From Adiantum capillus-veneris (lineage: Eukaryota; Streptophyta; Polypodiopsida; Polypodiales; Pteridaceae): 64,000 nt of DNA. The position numbers were made by a program, and so were the translations under genes. The notes beneath the pieces were generated by a model. The model did not search any database and was not told where the DNA came from. It saw only the letters and a program-made list of their open reading frames with translations. The stretch spans positions 39,545,281 to 39,609,280 of the forward strand of contig CM043960.1 of NCBI GenBank assembly GCA_014529385.2, given 5' to 3'. The stretch's first letter is position 1. The number at the start of each line of letters is the position of its first letter. Of the stretch, positions 22,086 to 34,340 are shown one piece after another.

Positions 22086-23433
22086 TTTATTTAGCATAGG
22101 TGACCAAAAACTCTTTCAAAGTTTCTCGTGGGAGCCCTACTCTTTGTCCTATTGTTAACATTAGGTGTGCATTTAATATTAGGGGTGAGTTTTCTATATG
22201 TAAATTATGCTTTGGTGATTTCTTCATAAATAAATAAGCGTTTCACCTATGTGTTGTCGTGTTTGGGGTCTCTGTGCATATGTTTTTCTTTGTGTTAGAC
22301 CCTCAAACCCTATGAGCAGCACAGGAGCCTTGAGAGGTGTCTACAAGCCACTTCTCCTGACGCTTGCCCCAGACCACCTCATTTTTTGGTGCCCCCACGG
22401 AGGACGGCTTTCATGTGAGTGTGTTGCATGATTTTGTTGTGTGAATGCTAAAGGTTCCTGTGGTTTAAGTGTTCAATCTCTAGCATGTTCAACTTGTTTG
22501 CATGAATCATGAACGTTTGTATGAGTGTGCCATTCCACTTGCAAGACAAACTATCCATGTCATTGTGAGCACAAAATTGCAATTCCAACGTGTCACTCGT
22601 GGAGTTTTTGGTTCTCGTAGATTAGGGGAAATAAGCGCATCAATAAATCCTTTCATTCTACCTCTCATTAGGTACGAGCTAAATAGATTATTACCCATTT
22701 CATTTTGCATCTCATATTAGGATCAACGTCACGATTAGTAGGAAGATCCATTTTCAACAGTGCATGACATCCATGTGAGCCTTCACTTTGCCTCTCCCAT
22801 CTAAATTATGAGACCCATGTGAATGGGAACATCTCTTATCTCTCTCTGATGGTGTCTTCTTGAATGTACAGAATGTTGAGAAGTTCAGGTTTCCTCACCC
22901 CCTCTTCTCCCTCGATTGTTGACATCACTTTCCTCATTTTGAGAGCATGGTTGTCCATCATATCCTTGCTTTGATTCCTTGGCTACTATGCTAATGTAGT
23001 CGTAGTCTTCAACAAACACTGTAGTCGCTCTCCTTTCTTGTGCAACATTGTGGCATTGTGAACAACTGATTGACTCTAAATTCTAAGTAGGAAATTGGTT
23101 CTTGTTACGAGCTTTAGCTCACCATTGTGATCATCAAATGGGAAAATCACGCAGATACCAAACTAAATTGAAAGAACCTTGTCTGATTTCCCCATAGAAA
23201 ATGAATAAAATCAGGTTTTACAAGACTAAATGGGAAAATCACACGGAACTAAGCTGAAAGAATAGATTCAGATGATGAAAACTATGACAGCTAGAAATTA
23301 GACATTCACATGATGTAAATCGAGACAACTAGAAATTAGATTTTTAGATTTAAAAGTTCACTCAGTGCTCAGTTACAAGATGGTACAAGAATTCCAACGC
23401 CTCATGAGTGATACAATCAGATATCCAAAAGAC
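22086..23433. other. Unassigned AT-rich region
   Basis: The only open stretches are short and lack motifs. No repeat of note was seen. Confidence 0.3.
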
Positions 23434-25461
23434 CTACCAACCAATTGAGTGACAAACATACCCAAAATGAAAGTAATGGGTCATATTTATAGGCATCCAC
23501 ACTGATTTTGATTGACTTATTGTACACCTATAGGACGAGTAGTTATCAATAACTAGACGTAACTCTGCTATGTCATTTGTAGAAGCTGCTTCCAAGGGTG
23601 GGTTCCCATGATCTAGTGCCCTTGCAACTCGCGACAGATGGATGCGATGTAGATCCATCCAATTGGATCTAGCTGATTGGCTTTTATTATGGCTTCAAAC
23701 AAGACCCCAACCATTTCTATATACAAGGGTTCATAGACGGCTTTACTGGAAAGTTCCTTTTCAGGAGTCTTGGATGACTCCATAGATAGCTGAAGAAACT
23801 CATTAGTGTACTTGATCAGGTTATTAATGCGTGCTCTCCATTGGGTCATCATACCTCAAGAGTTGATTAAATCATCTTTAAGCACTAACACTATGTCCTT
23901 TTGTTCAGTGTCATTCAAATTTGACTTCTAGGTGACCCACAATGCCTTGTTCTATTCATACCGGTTCCTTATTTGATCTACACTCTAATATAATGCATTT
24001 GATTGGTAGGTTCATTGTTGATATGATAGAGAGCCGTGGATAAAACTTTGGTAGCTTGCCTTCCTTCATTGGGAGTGCATACATTAGTATCAATGAGTCT
24101 GGCACTACCTCGATGAAGTTCATGACTATTTGATTCTTTGATTGCATCATTTTTTGAAGTATTTTGACTATATGAAACTAGCTTTTCAAGGCTTGTTCTT
24201 GTTCCTTGAGTATCATTCTGGTGCATGGGCCTTGATTGTTGGATGCAATATTTTCTAATATGGCTGAGACCCGATTATCCACCATTCTTCTGGCTATTTA
24301 CATTTTTAGCAATAGGGCTTTGAGTTCGGTTCTAAAATCTTGCATGCAACTATAGGCTTGTTTATTGCCGAATAATACTTATAGCTGAATGCCTAGAATT
24401 TAGATGTTTGCGGTAGCTAACTACTTGTAGATGAATGCCTAGACGTCATATGTTTGCGGTAGCTAACTACTTTTAGCTGAATGCCTAGACTTTAGATGTT
24501 TGCGGTAGCTAACTACTTTGTCATGTCATCTTATGTTAAGATATATTCAGGTATCCAATTTTATATCTTAACTGCATTTGGGTGTTCAGGAAGGCTGCAA
24601 GTTGGCTTTTCATGATAGTTGATCACCTTCCATTTCTTTACCATGCGGTTGGCACCTACATATAACATCTGATATCGCTCCAAATCCGAATAAGCATCAT
24701 CATCTTGTAGATCCGTTCGGATCTAAAGGGCCTTCTTTCTTCGTAGATGTTTGCTCAGACTTAGACATTGAAAGATCTAAAGTATGTTTTGAGTCTGGTT
24801 CCACTCAAATAGCCTTTCCCTTATCCTTGCGTATGAGGGCCATCTACCATTGCCTTCCAAGTTGCTAGTTTGGAGGTGAATTCTCCTAACCTCCCCTTGT
24901 TTGATCACCAGTTTTGTATGAGGTCTGGTCAAGTTGGCCTTAAGAGCTATCGAACGTTTGACTTGTCTAACCTCTTCCTTGACTGGAGGCAGGAGCATCT
25001 ATGGGGTCATCATCATCATCATCATCATCATCATTTTTCTTTTGGAATGGTCCCCCCTCTAGAGCATCTCTATCCCACTTGTTCTCTTTGTCGTTATCAT
25101 CATCATCATTAATGTTGGTTCTCAAATGTTCTATGGATGCTTGATTTGCCAATGTGGTGGTGTAGGTGTAGCTCAAATCTTCTAAATGATGGTGGCCAGT
25201 AGGTTTTGTAAGTCTTCTAAATTGAGGGTCAAATTGCCCTCTGAATCTCTTATGTCTACCAGTGTGACTGATAAATATATTTATCCATAAAAAATTGCCT
25301 ATGCTTGCACGTTGAAGACATGTGGCCTTATGCAAGACCTTTATAAGGGTGAGAGAATTCACGATGACATTGCTAGTTAGGGACAATTGGAGAAAAAAAT
25401 TATGCTTGGCAATGGTTTGTTCGATATGTATGCCTACTTTGATGCCCTTAGAAAAGCACAT
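23434..25461 (-). pseudogene. Antisense cluster of unrecognised ORF pieces with an Asp-rich tract
   Basis: Minus-strand open stretches at 25461-24967 (164 codons), 24998-24777, 24226-23978, 23852-23613 and 23658-23434 lie in changing frames and could be one broken protein. The first contains TGRHKRFRGQFDPQFRRL, then two Asp runs encoded by ATC/ATG repeats (25098-25110 and 25006-25034). The piece at 23852-23613 reads WRARINNLIKYTNEFLQLSM. No family recognised; a retroelement structural protein is possible from the setting, but this is a guess. Confidence 0.25.
24382..24517. repeat. Three tandem copies of a 46-bp unit
   Basis: The word GCCTAGA recurs at 24391, 24437 and 24483, each followed 13-14 bases later by ATGTTTGCGGTAGCTAACTA. 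The copies differ by a few bases. Confidence 0.9.
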
Positions 25462-25752
25462 AAAGTTCTTAATGAGCTTTCTACGGGAAAGTCCTAGCTT
25501 ATCATCTTCTTACCAATGTTCTAGGATTCTATGACCATGATCATAGTATATAAAGGGGTGGTAAGTGCTGACAAGAGGCATAGTTAGGAATTACTTTTGC
25601 TAATAATTAACAATTACTAGTGATTGGACCCAACCTTCGCTCTCTTGTAAACTCTTGTGTGCGTGCGTGTGTGTGTTGGGAGGGGAGGGGTGTGATGCTT
25701 TGCATTGGCTAGTTTTATGGGACTGCACCCACATGCCCATACTCACATGTTG

Positions 25753-25884
25753 TAGTGGTTGAAACATAGCGGGTGGGCTTAAAGCCCCTCACCTTTATCG
25801 CTAGAACAACTCACATCTTCTGGTGGCTGAAACATAGCGGGTGTGCTTAAAGCCCCTGACCTTTACCGCTAGGCCAACTCCCCT
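25753..25884 (-). repeat. Duplicated tRNA-like (SINE-head) block
   Basis: Two copies of about 70 bases lie in tandem (GAAACATAGCGGGTG at 25760 and 25829). On the minus strand the second copy begins GGGGAGTTGGCCTAGCGGTA. Here TGGCCTAGCGG fits the Pol III A-box consensus TRGYNNARNNG at every position. About 35 bases on, TGTTTCAGCC is a weak B-box. The A-box of the other copy is degraded (TTGTTCTAGCGA). Best read as the head of a tRNA-derived SINE; no tRNA fold was found. Confidence 0.45.
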
Positions 25885-27339
25885 TGAAACTCTTCTAAAC
25901 TCTTATGAAACCTCTTCGAAAAGTCCCACACCTCTCATCTGCCTTTGGTATTTTTGCAGATCTAGTTGGGTCAGCTCTCTCTTAACTCTTTAAAAAACCT
26001 CCTTGAAATCCCACATCTTGCGATACCACACCTCTCATTCGCCTTTGGTTTTTGACCTAAAGAAGGCCATAGGGGGGTGGTGGAGCAAGATAGTGCACTT
26101 TCTCATTCGTGGATGCACAACCACTAGATGGTGGACATGTGTCATCGGACTTGGTTGAGAGTGACGGCTTTACAATGTTTTAGGTCTTTTTCATGGAGCA
26201 TCTCTTTGGATCTATGCATTGAAGGCAGGTGCGTAGTGGTTGCATGTCACATTCTCTTAAGGTGGGCTGGTTGGGGGAGACTTATAGCACATGTGGGAAA
26301 AAATGGGGAAGTTGTGAAGCATGCACGTCACTATAAGGTGCATTCTCTCCGCATTTGGTGCCTTGCTTGGGGGGAGGGTGAAGGCCATCTGCAACACTTG
26401 TTGGGTCTTCTCCTCTTGTGCATGCATGGTGGTCTTCAAGGTGTTTAAAACACATTAAATACAGCCTACATGGCTTGGTAGGGTTCAAGGTGCTTGCGAT
26501 GTACTAAATGCATCCTGCATGGCTGGCAAGGTCCTTATCTTCATGCTCAAAGGCCTCTTGTAGAGGTGATCGTGATGGGCTCATTCAGTGTTGAAGGTGA
26601 TGCCTGCCCTTACTGTACACAATGTTTGTCATGTATTTATAAGAGGCGATTGCCTACATAATTTATTGTGAATTTGGAGCACAAATGACTTCTTAATGCC
26701 ATGGGGGTAGTCCTTATGGTAGCATAGCAGAGGAGTGGATTGTGAATAGCGATGAATTTGTAGGAGCTGAGAGCATGGACTTTGAAGAGAGTGAGCCCCT
26801 GTGATGTCTTTGACATTATTGTATTTTGGCTTTATTGAACAAGGGATTTCACTTGTAATAATGATTTTTTATGCATCATTTACTGTTTTTTAAAGTACTT
26901 ATTGGTTGTTATTTGTTACTCATTCGATCTCATTATTCAAGTTTTGCATCAAGTTGTGTTTTTGGTCAAGGGTTTCCGTTATAGAACTAGATGATATTCT
27001 TAAAGTTTCTCTCGTCCATCGTCATTTTGGCTACAAAGGTTGCTTGTTGTGCTATAAGTTCATTTTTAACATCCTTGATTTTTAGTGTGTATAGAAGTCT
27101 AAAGTAGTGCCCTTTTCCATTTTCATAGAGCTCCAAGATATTGACGAGAGTATAATCAAGGGATGTGCTTATATTTCTTGACGTTAGGGCCTTGTGTATA
27201 GCCTACCTTTGTTGGGATTCTTTAGGACGGACCTTGTCATGGGACCACTAAGTATGTGCACCCCCTCCCTCGAGAGATCACTCGACGATTTTTTTTGGTG
27301 TTTCCATTTCCTTTGTTGTTTCAAGCACTCTGCGATGCA
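25885..27339. other. Unassigned region
   Basis: Open stretches such as 26128-26448 have no recognisable motif, and both strands are open at the same place, which argues against coding. Scattered short C-rich and G-rich words only. Confidence 0.3.
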
Positions 27340-28105
27340 CTATCTAGCACCACGAGACATTTGGAAGCACTTGAAAGATATTGCCTCAAAGTAGTTGTGA
27401 GCTATTTGAAGCATTGTCAAGCATCTTGAGGCACTACCAAGCACTATGAAACACCTTGAGGCATTTGGAAGCACTTGAAAGACAATGCCTTGAAGCACTT
27501 TTGAGCTATTTGAAGCAATGTGAAGCAATTTGAGGTGTTGCAAGCACCTTGAGTCACTTGGACACACTTGAAAGTAGTGCCTCAAAGCACTTTGAAGCCA
27601 AGTTATGCTACTTGAAGCACTTTCAAGCACATTGAGGTCCTATCAAGAACCTTGAGACACTTTCAGACACATGAAAGACAATTGCTAATTCATTCATAGC
27701 ACTTCCAAGCACTTTCAGCCCTAGTTAATCACTTTGACACATTGTCAAGCACTTTAAGGCCCATTTAAGCATTGTCAACCACTTTAATGGAGCCCTGTCA
27801 AGCTTTTTGAAGTTGACTTAAGCACTTTGAATGATTTCAAGCACTTTAAAGCATTGTCAAACACCTTGAAGCCCATTTAAGCTAATTAATGCACTATAAG
27901 CATTTGACGAGCACTTTGGAGCCTAGTTAAGCACTTCAAATCACTATCAAGCCTTTCAAAGTGATGTCAATTGCTTTGATGCGTAGAAATGTACTTTAAA
28001 GCACTCTTGAAGCACAATGTAATTTTTGAAACCCAATCAAGCATTTCGATCCATTACCAAGCACTTTGAAGCATGGTGAAGCACTAGCATGCACTATGAG
28101 GCCCG
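27340..28105. repeat. Degenerate AAGCAC minisatellite, about 770 bp
   Basis: Dozens of variants of CAAGCACTTTGAAGCA and CACTTGAAGCATT follow each other with irregular 15-25 base spacing. The words AAGCACTT, TTGAAGC and CAAGCA recur throughout, and one strand is consistently richer in A plus C. No ORF survives. Similar AAGCACCT arrays occur inside the two large repeats at 28763-30203 and 34341-36175. Confidence 0.85.
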
Positions 28106-28181
28106 ATGGGTGTCAATTCTCCACCAAATAAATCTCCCTCTCTTGAATTTTGAGGATATCTCTCATCCAAGAATATAGATA

Positions 28182-28560
28182 TTGCATGCATCCATCAAGG
28201 TCATGACCACCAAACTCATCAAAGTAGTGTCCTTCTATAGTTCCCCTACAACACCCTTGTCAAATTTGACCAATGCAGTAACATGTCTTCTTCAAAACCA
28301 TGACAGAGAAACTCCAATCATTATCTTACGTCACTTCAACATTGACATTAACGTTCCAAATAATTTGTAAAAAATGCCTATCCTCCACACTAAACAAATT
28401 TGGCATCAGGAAATTATTAGATGTTACAAGTATCCAGGGATCCTCCCTATACCACATTTGGGGTAGCTCTACAATCTCCACCTATGAAATTGGGACAAAC
28501 TTCATATACTAATCAGATCACTCTGCAAACATACATTATGATACCCTATAAAAAACCTTA
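28182..28560 (+). pseudogene. Endonuclease/exonuclease/phosphatase-type nuclease fragment
   Basis: The first frame reads VVSFYSSPTTPLSNL then PIIILRHFNIDIN. After a slip, the next frame reads GSSLYHIWGSS and, past a stop, SDHSA. This matches the order 'Y-R-S-P', 'I-I-G-D-F-N-x-D', 'L-D-x-I/L' and 'S-D-H' of the nuclease used by LINEs and by Helentron-type Helitrons. The catalytic GDFN is altered to RHFN and the LD to LY, so it is inactive. It is much shorter than a full domain and unlike the endonuclease at 32230-33045. Confidence 0.55.
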
Positions 28561-28762
28561 ATCTTTCCATTCCACACTCATTCCCCCTTATGTTAGCCAT
28601 CGTGATTCATCATCGTGTTTTTGTAGACTTTCTAGTGAGCTCAGAAGGACAACAACTCAACCTTTCTTGAGTCAACGCCATTCCCTCATCACCTTTCTTG
28701 CAAACCCCCACCCCCTTCACTTGTATAATTTTTATCATTCCCTTTATAATTTGCACCCCCTT

Positions 28763-30203
28763 TGTCATGGAAATGGCCTATGAACATTGAGAATAGCGGA
28801 ATTAAGAGAACTAGAGTGAGCATTTTTATGAGACTACTTTGAGAACATAGAGGATGAACTTAATTAGCAGTAGCAACATAACCATTATACTTAATTAACT
28901 TGGCATGAACAATACTTTTTCAAGAGAGAGAGTTAAAGAGCTTGACGACAGTTGAGGACCAAATTTATGTGGAGCCGATACGCCCTCCAATAGGCTTTTG
29001 TATTATAGATCTCCCATAAAGAGAGACTTAATACAATACAATCTTTGGTTTCATTGACACCTAGGTGATGCAATGAAGATGGAAAACTTTATGCATCACA
29101 AGCATAGCGGAACCTTTGTAATAGCATTAACCATCCCCGGCCTCAGTCCGATGGCCTCAAACACCTTCGAAGGTGGAGAGAGCTAGCGGGGAATGAGGAT
29201 AGGGAAGAGGAAGAAGAAACATTCATATGGGAAAGAAATAGTTCCTCACTTATCATCACTCTTCTTGCTTAGCATAGCATAATAGCATAGTAATACAGAT
29301 GGAGAAGACGGCAAGCTTAAGCATTGAAGCATGGCTCTTGGTTGGATTTGCATTCCATAGCCAAGAGTGTTGGTGTAGGCTCTCAACTTGCTTGGAGAAG
29401 GGGATGGAGCTCTTGCACTTTGCCAAGTGAGAATGAGCATGAGAGTGTGTGTGAGAGAGGGTATTCCCCCAAGCACACCCCTGGCTTCTTTGGTGGACCC
29501 CTCCTTGTAGCTCAAGCTTCAATTTGATTGGACCCCTACAAGCGTTTGAGAGAGAGGACTTGGATAAATGCATAAACAATTAATTAATAAACTAAAATCT
29601 CATTGGACCCTTTTAGAGGCCAACCAATAGGCTTTAGACACCTTATGAGGGCAACATGGAGAGGAACTTGACATGTGTCCTTGTTGCTTCTAAATTAGAC
29701 TAGGCTTGCCTTGTGTGACTGTGTGTGTGTTCTCTCTCATGCCCCTACAATTAGGGCTTGCCCCCCCTTGAGTAGGGATCTTGGGTGACTTTGGGAACAC
29801 CTTAAGCCCCTCAAGCACCTTAGTCATGCAGCACCTTAAGCACCTTAGTCATAAAGCACCTCAAGCACCTTAGTCAGCAAGCACGACAAGCACCTCAAGC
29901 TTGGGTTGGGTTCCCACCTCAAGCACAAACCTAGCTTACCTAAGGTCTAAGGACTTTTACATTAACCATTGGTGGAGATTTGTAATGAAGCTAACCCTAA
30001 GGTCTTCCAAGCTCCATTAGCTAGCATTTCTCTTTGATAGACCATTTTATCATTTGGACCCATTATCTTTGGCCTCGTGTTGAAATAGATTCATAAGCAC
30101 ATGTCTATATTCTAACTCTTATCCTTGGTTATTCTCTCACATTAAATGATCAGTTTAATATGAGAAAATCATTTGGATTAGTTAGATATTAGATTTTATG
30201 ACA
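28763..30203 (+). repeat. Large dispersed repeat, copy A (about 1.44 kb)
   Basis: It is similar along its length to 34341-36175 in the same orientation. Shared blocks include AATGGCCTATGAAC, AGAATAGCGGAATTAAGAGAA, CATGAACAATACTTTT, CACCTTCGAAGGTGGAGAGAG, TTGCATTCCATAGCCAAGAG and GATCAGTTTAATATGAGAAA. It can be bounded as TGTCATGG...TATGACA, the kind of ends seen on LTRs, but no polypurine tract, primer site or internal pol belongs to it. It carries a short AAGCACCT array at about 29788-29945. Confidence 0.8.
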
Positions 30204-30480
30204 CCCTTGATATTACATGTCTGAATTTAGTGGATTTTGGCATCGTTTTGATAACATTACACACCCCTCCCTTTTTTTTAACAAGTTGTTATAGAACACC
30301 CCTCCCTGCTCCATCCTTGTTGATGATACCCAATCATTCCAAATTGAAATAGGAAAATTTTCCCTCTATCTTGAATATCTAAGTATGTCCCTCTCTTTCT
30401 CTCGCACTCTCATGCTTGCTCTCTACCCCTTCCTCCTCTCCTTCCTTTTTTTCTCTCTCAATTTTCGTGAAGCATGTTGA

Positions 30481-30905
30481 TTAATAGATTGTTGTTATTG
30501 TTATTTATGTTGATGATTTGATTCTTACGGGAAGCCATGGTGATGAGATTTTTCGTCTAAAAAGGAAGTTGTTAGTGGATTTTGACATGAAGGATCTTGG
30601 AGAGTTGACATGTTTCTTGAGCATTGAAATAATTGATATTGTATAGGGCATTTGGATAATACAAAGGCAATTTGCATTGGATATGCTTGAAAAGTATGGC
30701 ATGATAGGTTGCAAACCGATTCTCCGTTGGTTCAAAATGTGAAGCTAGTTGATGCTGATGAGTACATTGAGGACGTTACTTTGTATTGAAAAATGGTTGG
30801 GAGTCTCATTTACTCGACAACTACAGGGCTGGATTTGAGCTTTGTAGTTGATGTTGTAAGTCGGTTTATGCAAAAATCATGTAAAATTCACCTTAATGAA
30901 AAGGA
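30481..30905 (+). pseudogene. copia reverse transcriptase fragment
   Basis: It reads VVIVIYVDDLILTGS with the catalytic YVDD at about 30506-30517, then DFDMKDLGELTCFLSIEI, then QRQFALDMLEKYGM, then MVGSLIYSTTTGLDLSFVVDVVSRFM. This is the classic second half of a copia RT. Stops occur in GIxxxQ (TAG) and before MVGS. No other copia domain is adjacent, so it is a scrap left by rearrangement. Confidence 0.85.
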
Positions 30906-31440
30906 GTATGAGATGTCTTCAATTTCTAATTTTTATGTATTTTAAGATTTATCATGGCCTTTGTCTCTCTTAAAAATGACTATACTAGAGAGAGAAAACA
31001 CATATCGAAGGACAATGAGACGTGCACTCGTGGTGAAGGAAGTGCAAAAAGATGAATTCCACTATAAATGCATGAAAGATTTTCCTAAGATCTCAAAGAA
31101 CCTTACAAGGCTCAAACGAGTTCCCCATCGATCCAAAATAGCACAATATGGCTTATGGTGGGTGGGAATGGGAGGCAAAGTGGGTAGAAGGGCATGTGAA
31201 TAGGCATGAGAGCTTATAATATTCATTTGTCTCTTCAAAAATCCAAAAGAGAAAATTCATACTCCCATACTTTGAATCTTCCACCTCCCCTTAAAAACTC
31301 AAAGTTACTATTTATGAAAAGAGAAAAAAAGTGGTCTTCACTAATTTTGTCATAAGTTTCTTATTCAAGGCTGGATTTCAAAACTTTTCAAATCAAAATC
31401 TAGCTCTTTGCAGGCTCTACAACCTTTTAGAAGAAATCTA
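30906..31440. other. Unassigned spacer
   Basis: An 80-codon open stretch (30961-31203) has no motif. Nothing else seen. Confidence 0.3.
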
Positions 31441-31745
31441 AAGCTAATTTGGAGATGATATAGGTCGTACTATATGGTTAACAAAAACCATCACGAATTT
31501 TAGGAACCTTTACTAGTATTCTATACACTATTATGCTATGGAGCTTCTCCTTTTCAAGCTCATAACAAAAGCCCCATGAAATCAAAAGCTAATTTGGAGA
31601 TTATAGAGGTCATACGATATGATTATGGAGGTCATATGGTTTGATTAACCAAAACCATCATGAATTTGACTTGATATAATTTGGAGATAATAGAGGTCAT
31701 ACGATATGATTAACAAAAACCATCATGAATTTTAGAAACCTTCAC
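31441..31745. repeat. Imperfect repeats of a 60-80 bp unit
   Basis: AATTTGGAGATNATA, AGGTCNTACNATATG and AACCATCATGAATTT recur in the same order at about 31446, 31589 and 31677, with partial extra copies of AGGTCATA between. Confidence 0.75.
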
Positions 31746-32229
31746 CGTAGTGATGCTTTGAAGAAGAGGAGGACAGCATATGATGATCAAGGAAGCTGCT
31801 AAGTTTCTTTGGGTCATGGAGATCGATTAGAAATCACTCAAATACAACAATCAACAGACATAAGGAAGAGGATGGGTCTAAGATGGCCTCCTTAACTAGG
31901 CGGCGAAAGATAATCCGTGACTGTCTATGTGTGGTAATACCCATGAGCACTTCCCTCTATAATTTGATCCTCGTCTCTCTACACTCCTCATCATACCAAC
32001 TGTTGTGGGGCATGCTCCTAGATCGTCTCTGTGTAGGCTAGCTGTGGGGTATGCCTCTGATGCTGCATCATGGAGCGTCTCTGTCAGTATCTAAGTGAGT
32101 TCATCTAGTGGCCGTCCCGGCTCTTGGGTGCATAGCTGCCTGTATATCTCATCCATATACAGCGATTCCGTCTCCTTCATGAGGTATACCGAGTGTGTGT
32201 GTGGGGACCTCTTCTAATGGAGTAGTGCT

Positions 32230-33045
32230 GAACTAAAATGTCAGTGTGAAAGACAAGATAGCATGATCAACTGCTACTCCAATTGGCCTAGTGCCCATCA
32301 TGAAATCCTGAAAAAATGGAAGACCTGGCTAGGCCATAACATAATCCACTATGCTAGCACTATGTCGGTGTGGAAAGCAAGTAAAACCTCCAACTGTCGA
32401 AAATCTTTGTAGGCCATTCAAAATGGCCAATCTATGTGTGGTTCCCATATCTATCAAGTATCTGCCATACTCAGTGCATTCCTCATCTTGTGATAGTCTG
32501 GATAGACCCATCTCTGTAACGTCTAGCTCCCTAAGCATCTCCTCAGAAGTATCATAAAATATTGTCCGTTGGTGGGAAGTCCTAGCATTGAAATCCCCTA
32601 GTATGATAATGTCACCATCCTTGGAAAACTCCCATATGTCATTACCCAAAATAGCAAAGGGGGGTTGTCCTTTAGGTGATGCATATATTGACGTACTAGG
32701 AGGAAAGTAACAGATATCAATGTAGAGGTATCTGCCCATCTCTGCCCCGAGCCTCACCCACATGTACCTAGCATGTTCATCCTTGCGCGCTATACATATC
32801 AATGGCTGTAACTCCTCCTTGAATAGAATTGCCACTCCCCCCGAGCCCCGTCCTCTATGCTCCGATCTGGTCTCCTGTCTGTAGGCTCTGTCTCCCAACT
32901 ATATCCGCTCACATATGGCATGGATTGCCCAGAGGCTTGATGCGTCTCAGAATAGAAAATGATGCCTCTCCCTGTGAAGCTATCTTCAAAGGCCCCTACA
33001 TCAAGACGGAGTGACCCATTACAATTCCAAGTTGCTATCTTTAGT
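32230..33045 (-). pseudogene. LINE ORF2 endonuclease domain
   Basis: Minus-strand text begins near 33045 with LKIATWNCNGSLR, the N-terminal apurinic-type endonuclease motif, followed by YSETHQAS with the catalytic Glu. After a frame slip near 32890 it continues GGVAILFKEEL, IIILGDFNARTSHQ (catalytic Asp and Asn), RLAILNGLQRF, then SIVDYVMA. Past a stop comes VDHAIL, which contains the final histidine. The whole domain is thus present but split by at least one slip and stops. No RT follows directly; the LINE RT at 39593-40650 on the same strand could be a separate copy of the same family. Confidence 0.8.
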
Positions 33046-33181
33046 GTGGTCCCAGAGGTCTTGCACCGTCATGTGGGACATGGCTCCAATATCACCACCT
33101 TTCCATTTCTGTAAAAAGCAATCTTCCCCTTTTCCCTTGCTCCTCTAATTTCAGGCATTACTTCTTGCATATGAGCAATCT

Positions 33182-33215
<34 letters not shown>

Positions 33216-34340
33216 GGATTTTGATTATGGTTTTCCCACGCTTACAATTTTGAAGAGTATGGAAAGCCATGCAGGATTGGGGTAAAGATGGTTGTTGGCA
33301 AAGTCTACACACTCTTACCCTTGCAATAAAGTGTCTTTGGCCCTCTTGGCTAGGAACGACCATCAACAAACTCAATTTTAGTGGTGTAGAACTACGAGTT
33401 GAGTAGGATGCAATAGAACATAGTAGCATTTGCAACTATTGCTTGCATTTTGTAGATGTATTAATTTATATTCGATCCTGTTTGCAACAATTTTGTCGAT
33501 TCCTCCCGACTATAAATGGACTCGACATCGTGTTGTTGAGTCTCTACATGAGTAGAGACAACTAATGGTGTCAAGACCTTGATACACACATTTGAATTTA
33601 GCTTTGCTCTTGATATCACAATATTTACATCAAGCGTTCTCAATGCATCTCTTTCCCTAATGTCGCAAAGTTGTTGCTGGTGCATGCCTTATCCCTTATA
33701 ACATGAATTTTATCTTGCAAAGCTTGCAAACTTGTTGCAAAGCATGCCTTATCCCTTATAACATGAATGTTATCTTGCAAAGCTGCTTCTGATGGCTAAT
33801 CAAAACAAGAAGTAAATGCATCTATGCCTATAAATAAAGCATGATAAACACTGGAATATGCATTATTTTATACAATTACTACTCAAACAATCTTCAAAAC
33901 CTTGCCATTGAGGGCACGAGTAAACACTTACCGCTAAATCGTCACAACATGCACACAAGGTTTTTGTTATTTTGCCTATATCATGCAAAAGGGGATGAAA
34001 CACAAAAGCAATCATTGGCAAATGTTCCTCATATCTTTGTCATACATGCTAGTGTATGAATGTACTATCTAATCATGCGATCCTGTAAATAGAACGAGCA
34101 GATATGGAGAAGCAACTCCTCTTGGCTATGTGTGCACGTGCGTGTGTGTGCACCCATGATGCAGCCTATTCATAGGCTTTTACAAAACTTAGCTACCACC
34201 CACAGAAAGGGGGTAATTGTAAAAGAAACGGTGAACCGATGTATTTGACGTGATTGGCTTCATGCACACACGTCGGGGGGGGGGGGGGGTGTTAAAAAGA
34301 TCGTTTCGCAACTGCACCTCAAAGAGGTGTAGTTAGTGAA
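33046..34340. other. Unassigned region with small repeats
   Basis: It holds a GA run at 33181-33206, a 50-base direct duplication (GCATGCCTTATCCCTTATAACATGAAT at about 33690 and 33744, as part of it) and a run of 15 G at about 34275-34289. No convincing gene. Confidence 0.4.

Noticed and set aside
26128-26448. 106-codon ORF
   Set aside because: No motif, and the opposite strand is open over the same bases. Composition looks like non-coding GC-richer text.
27340-28105. CRISPR array
   Set aside because: Repeats are degenerate and irregularly spaced, with no unique equal-length spacers; this is plant nuclear DNA.
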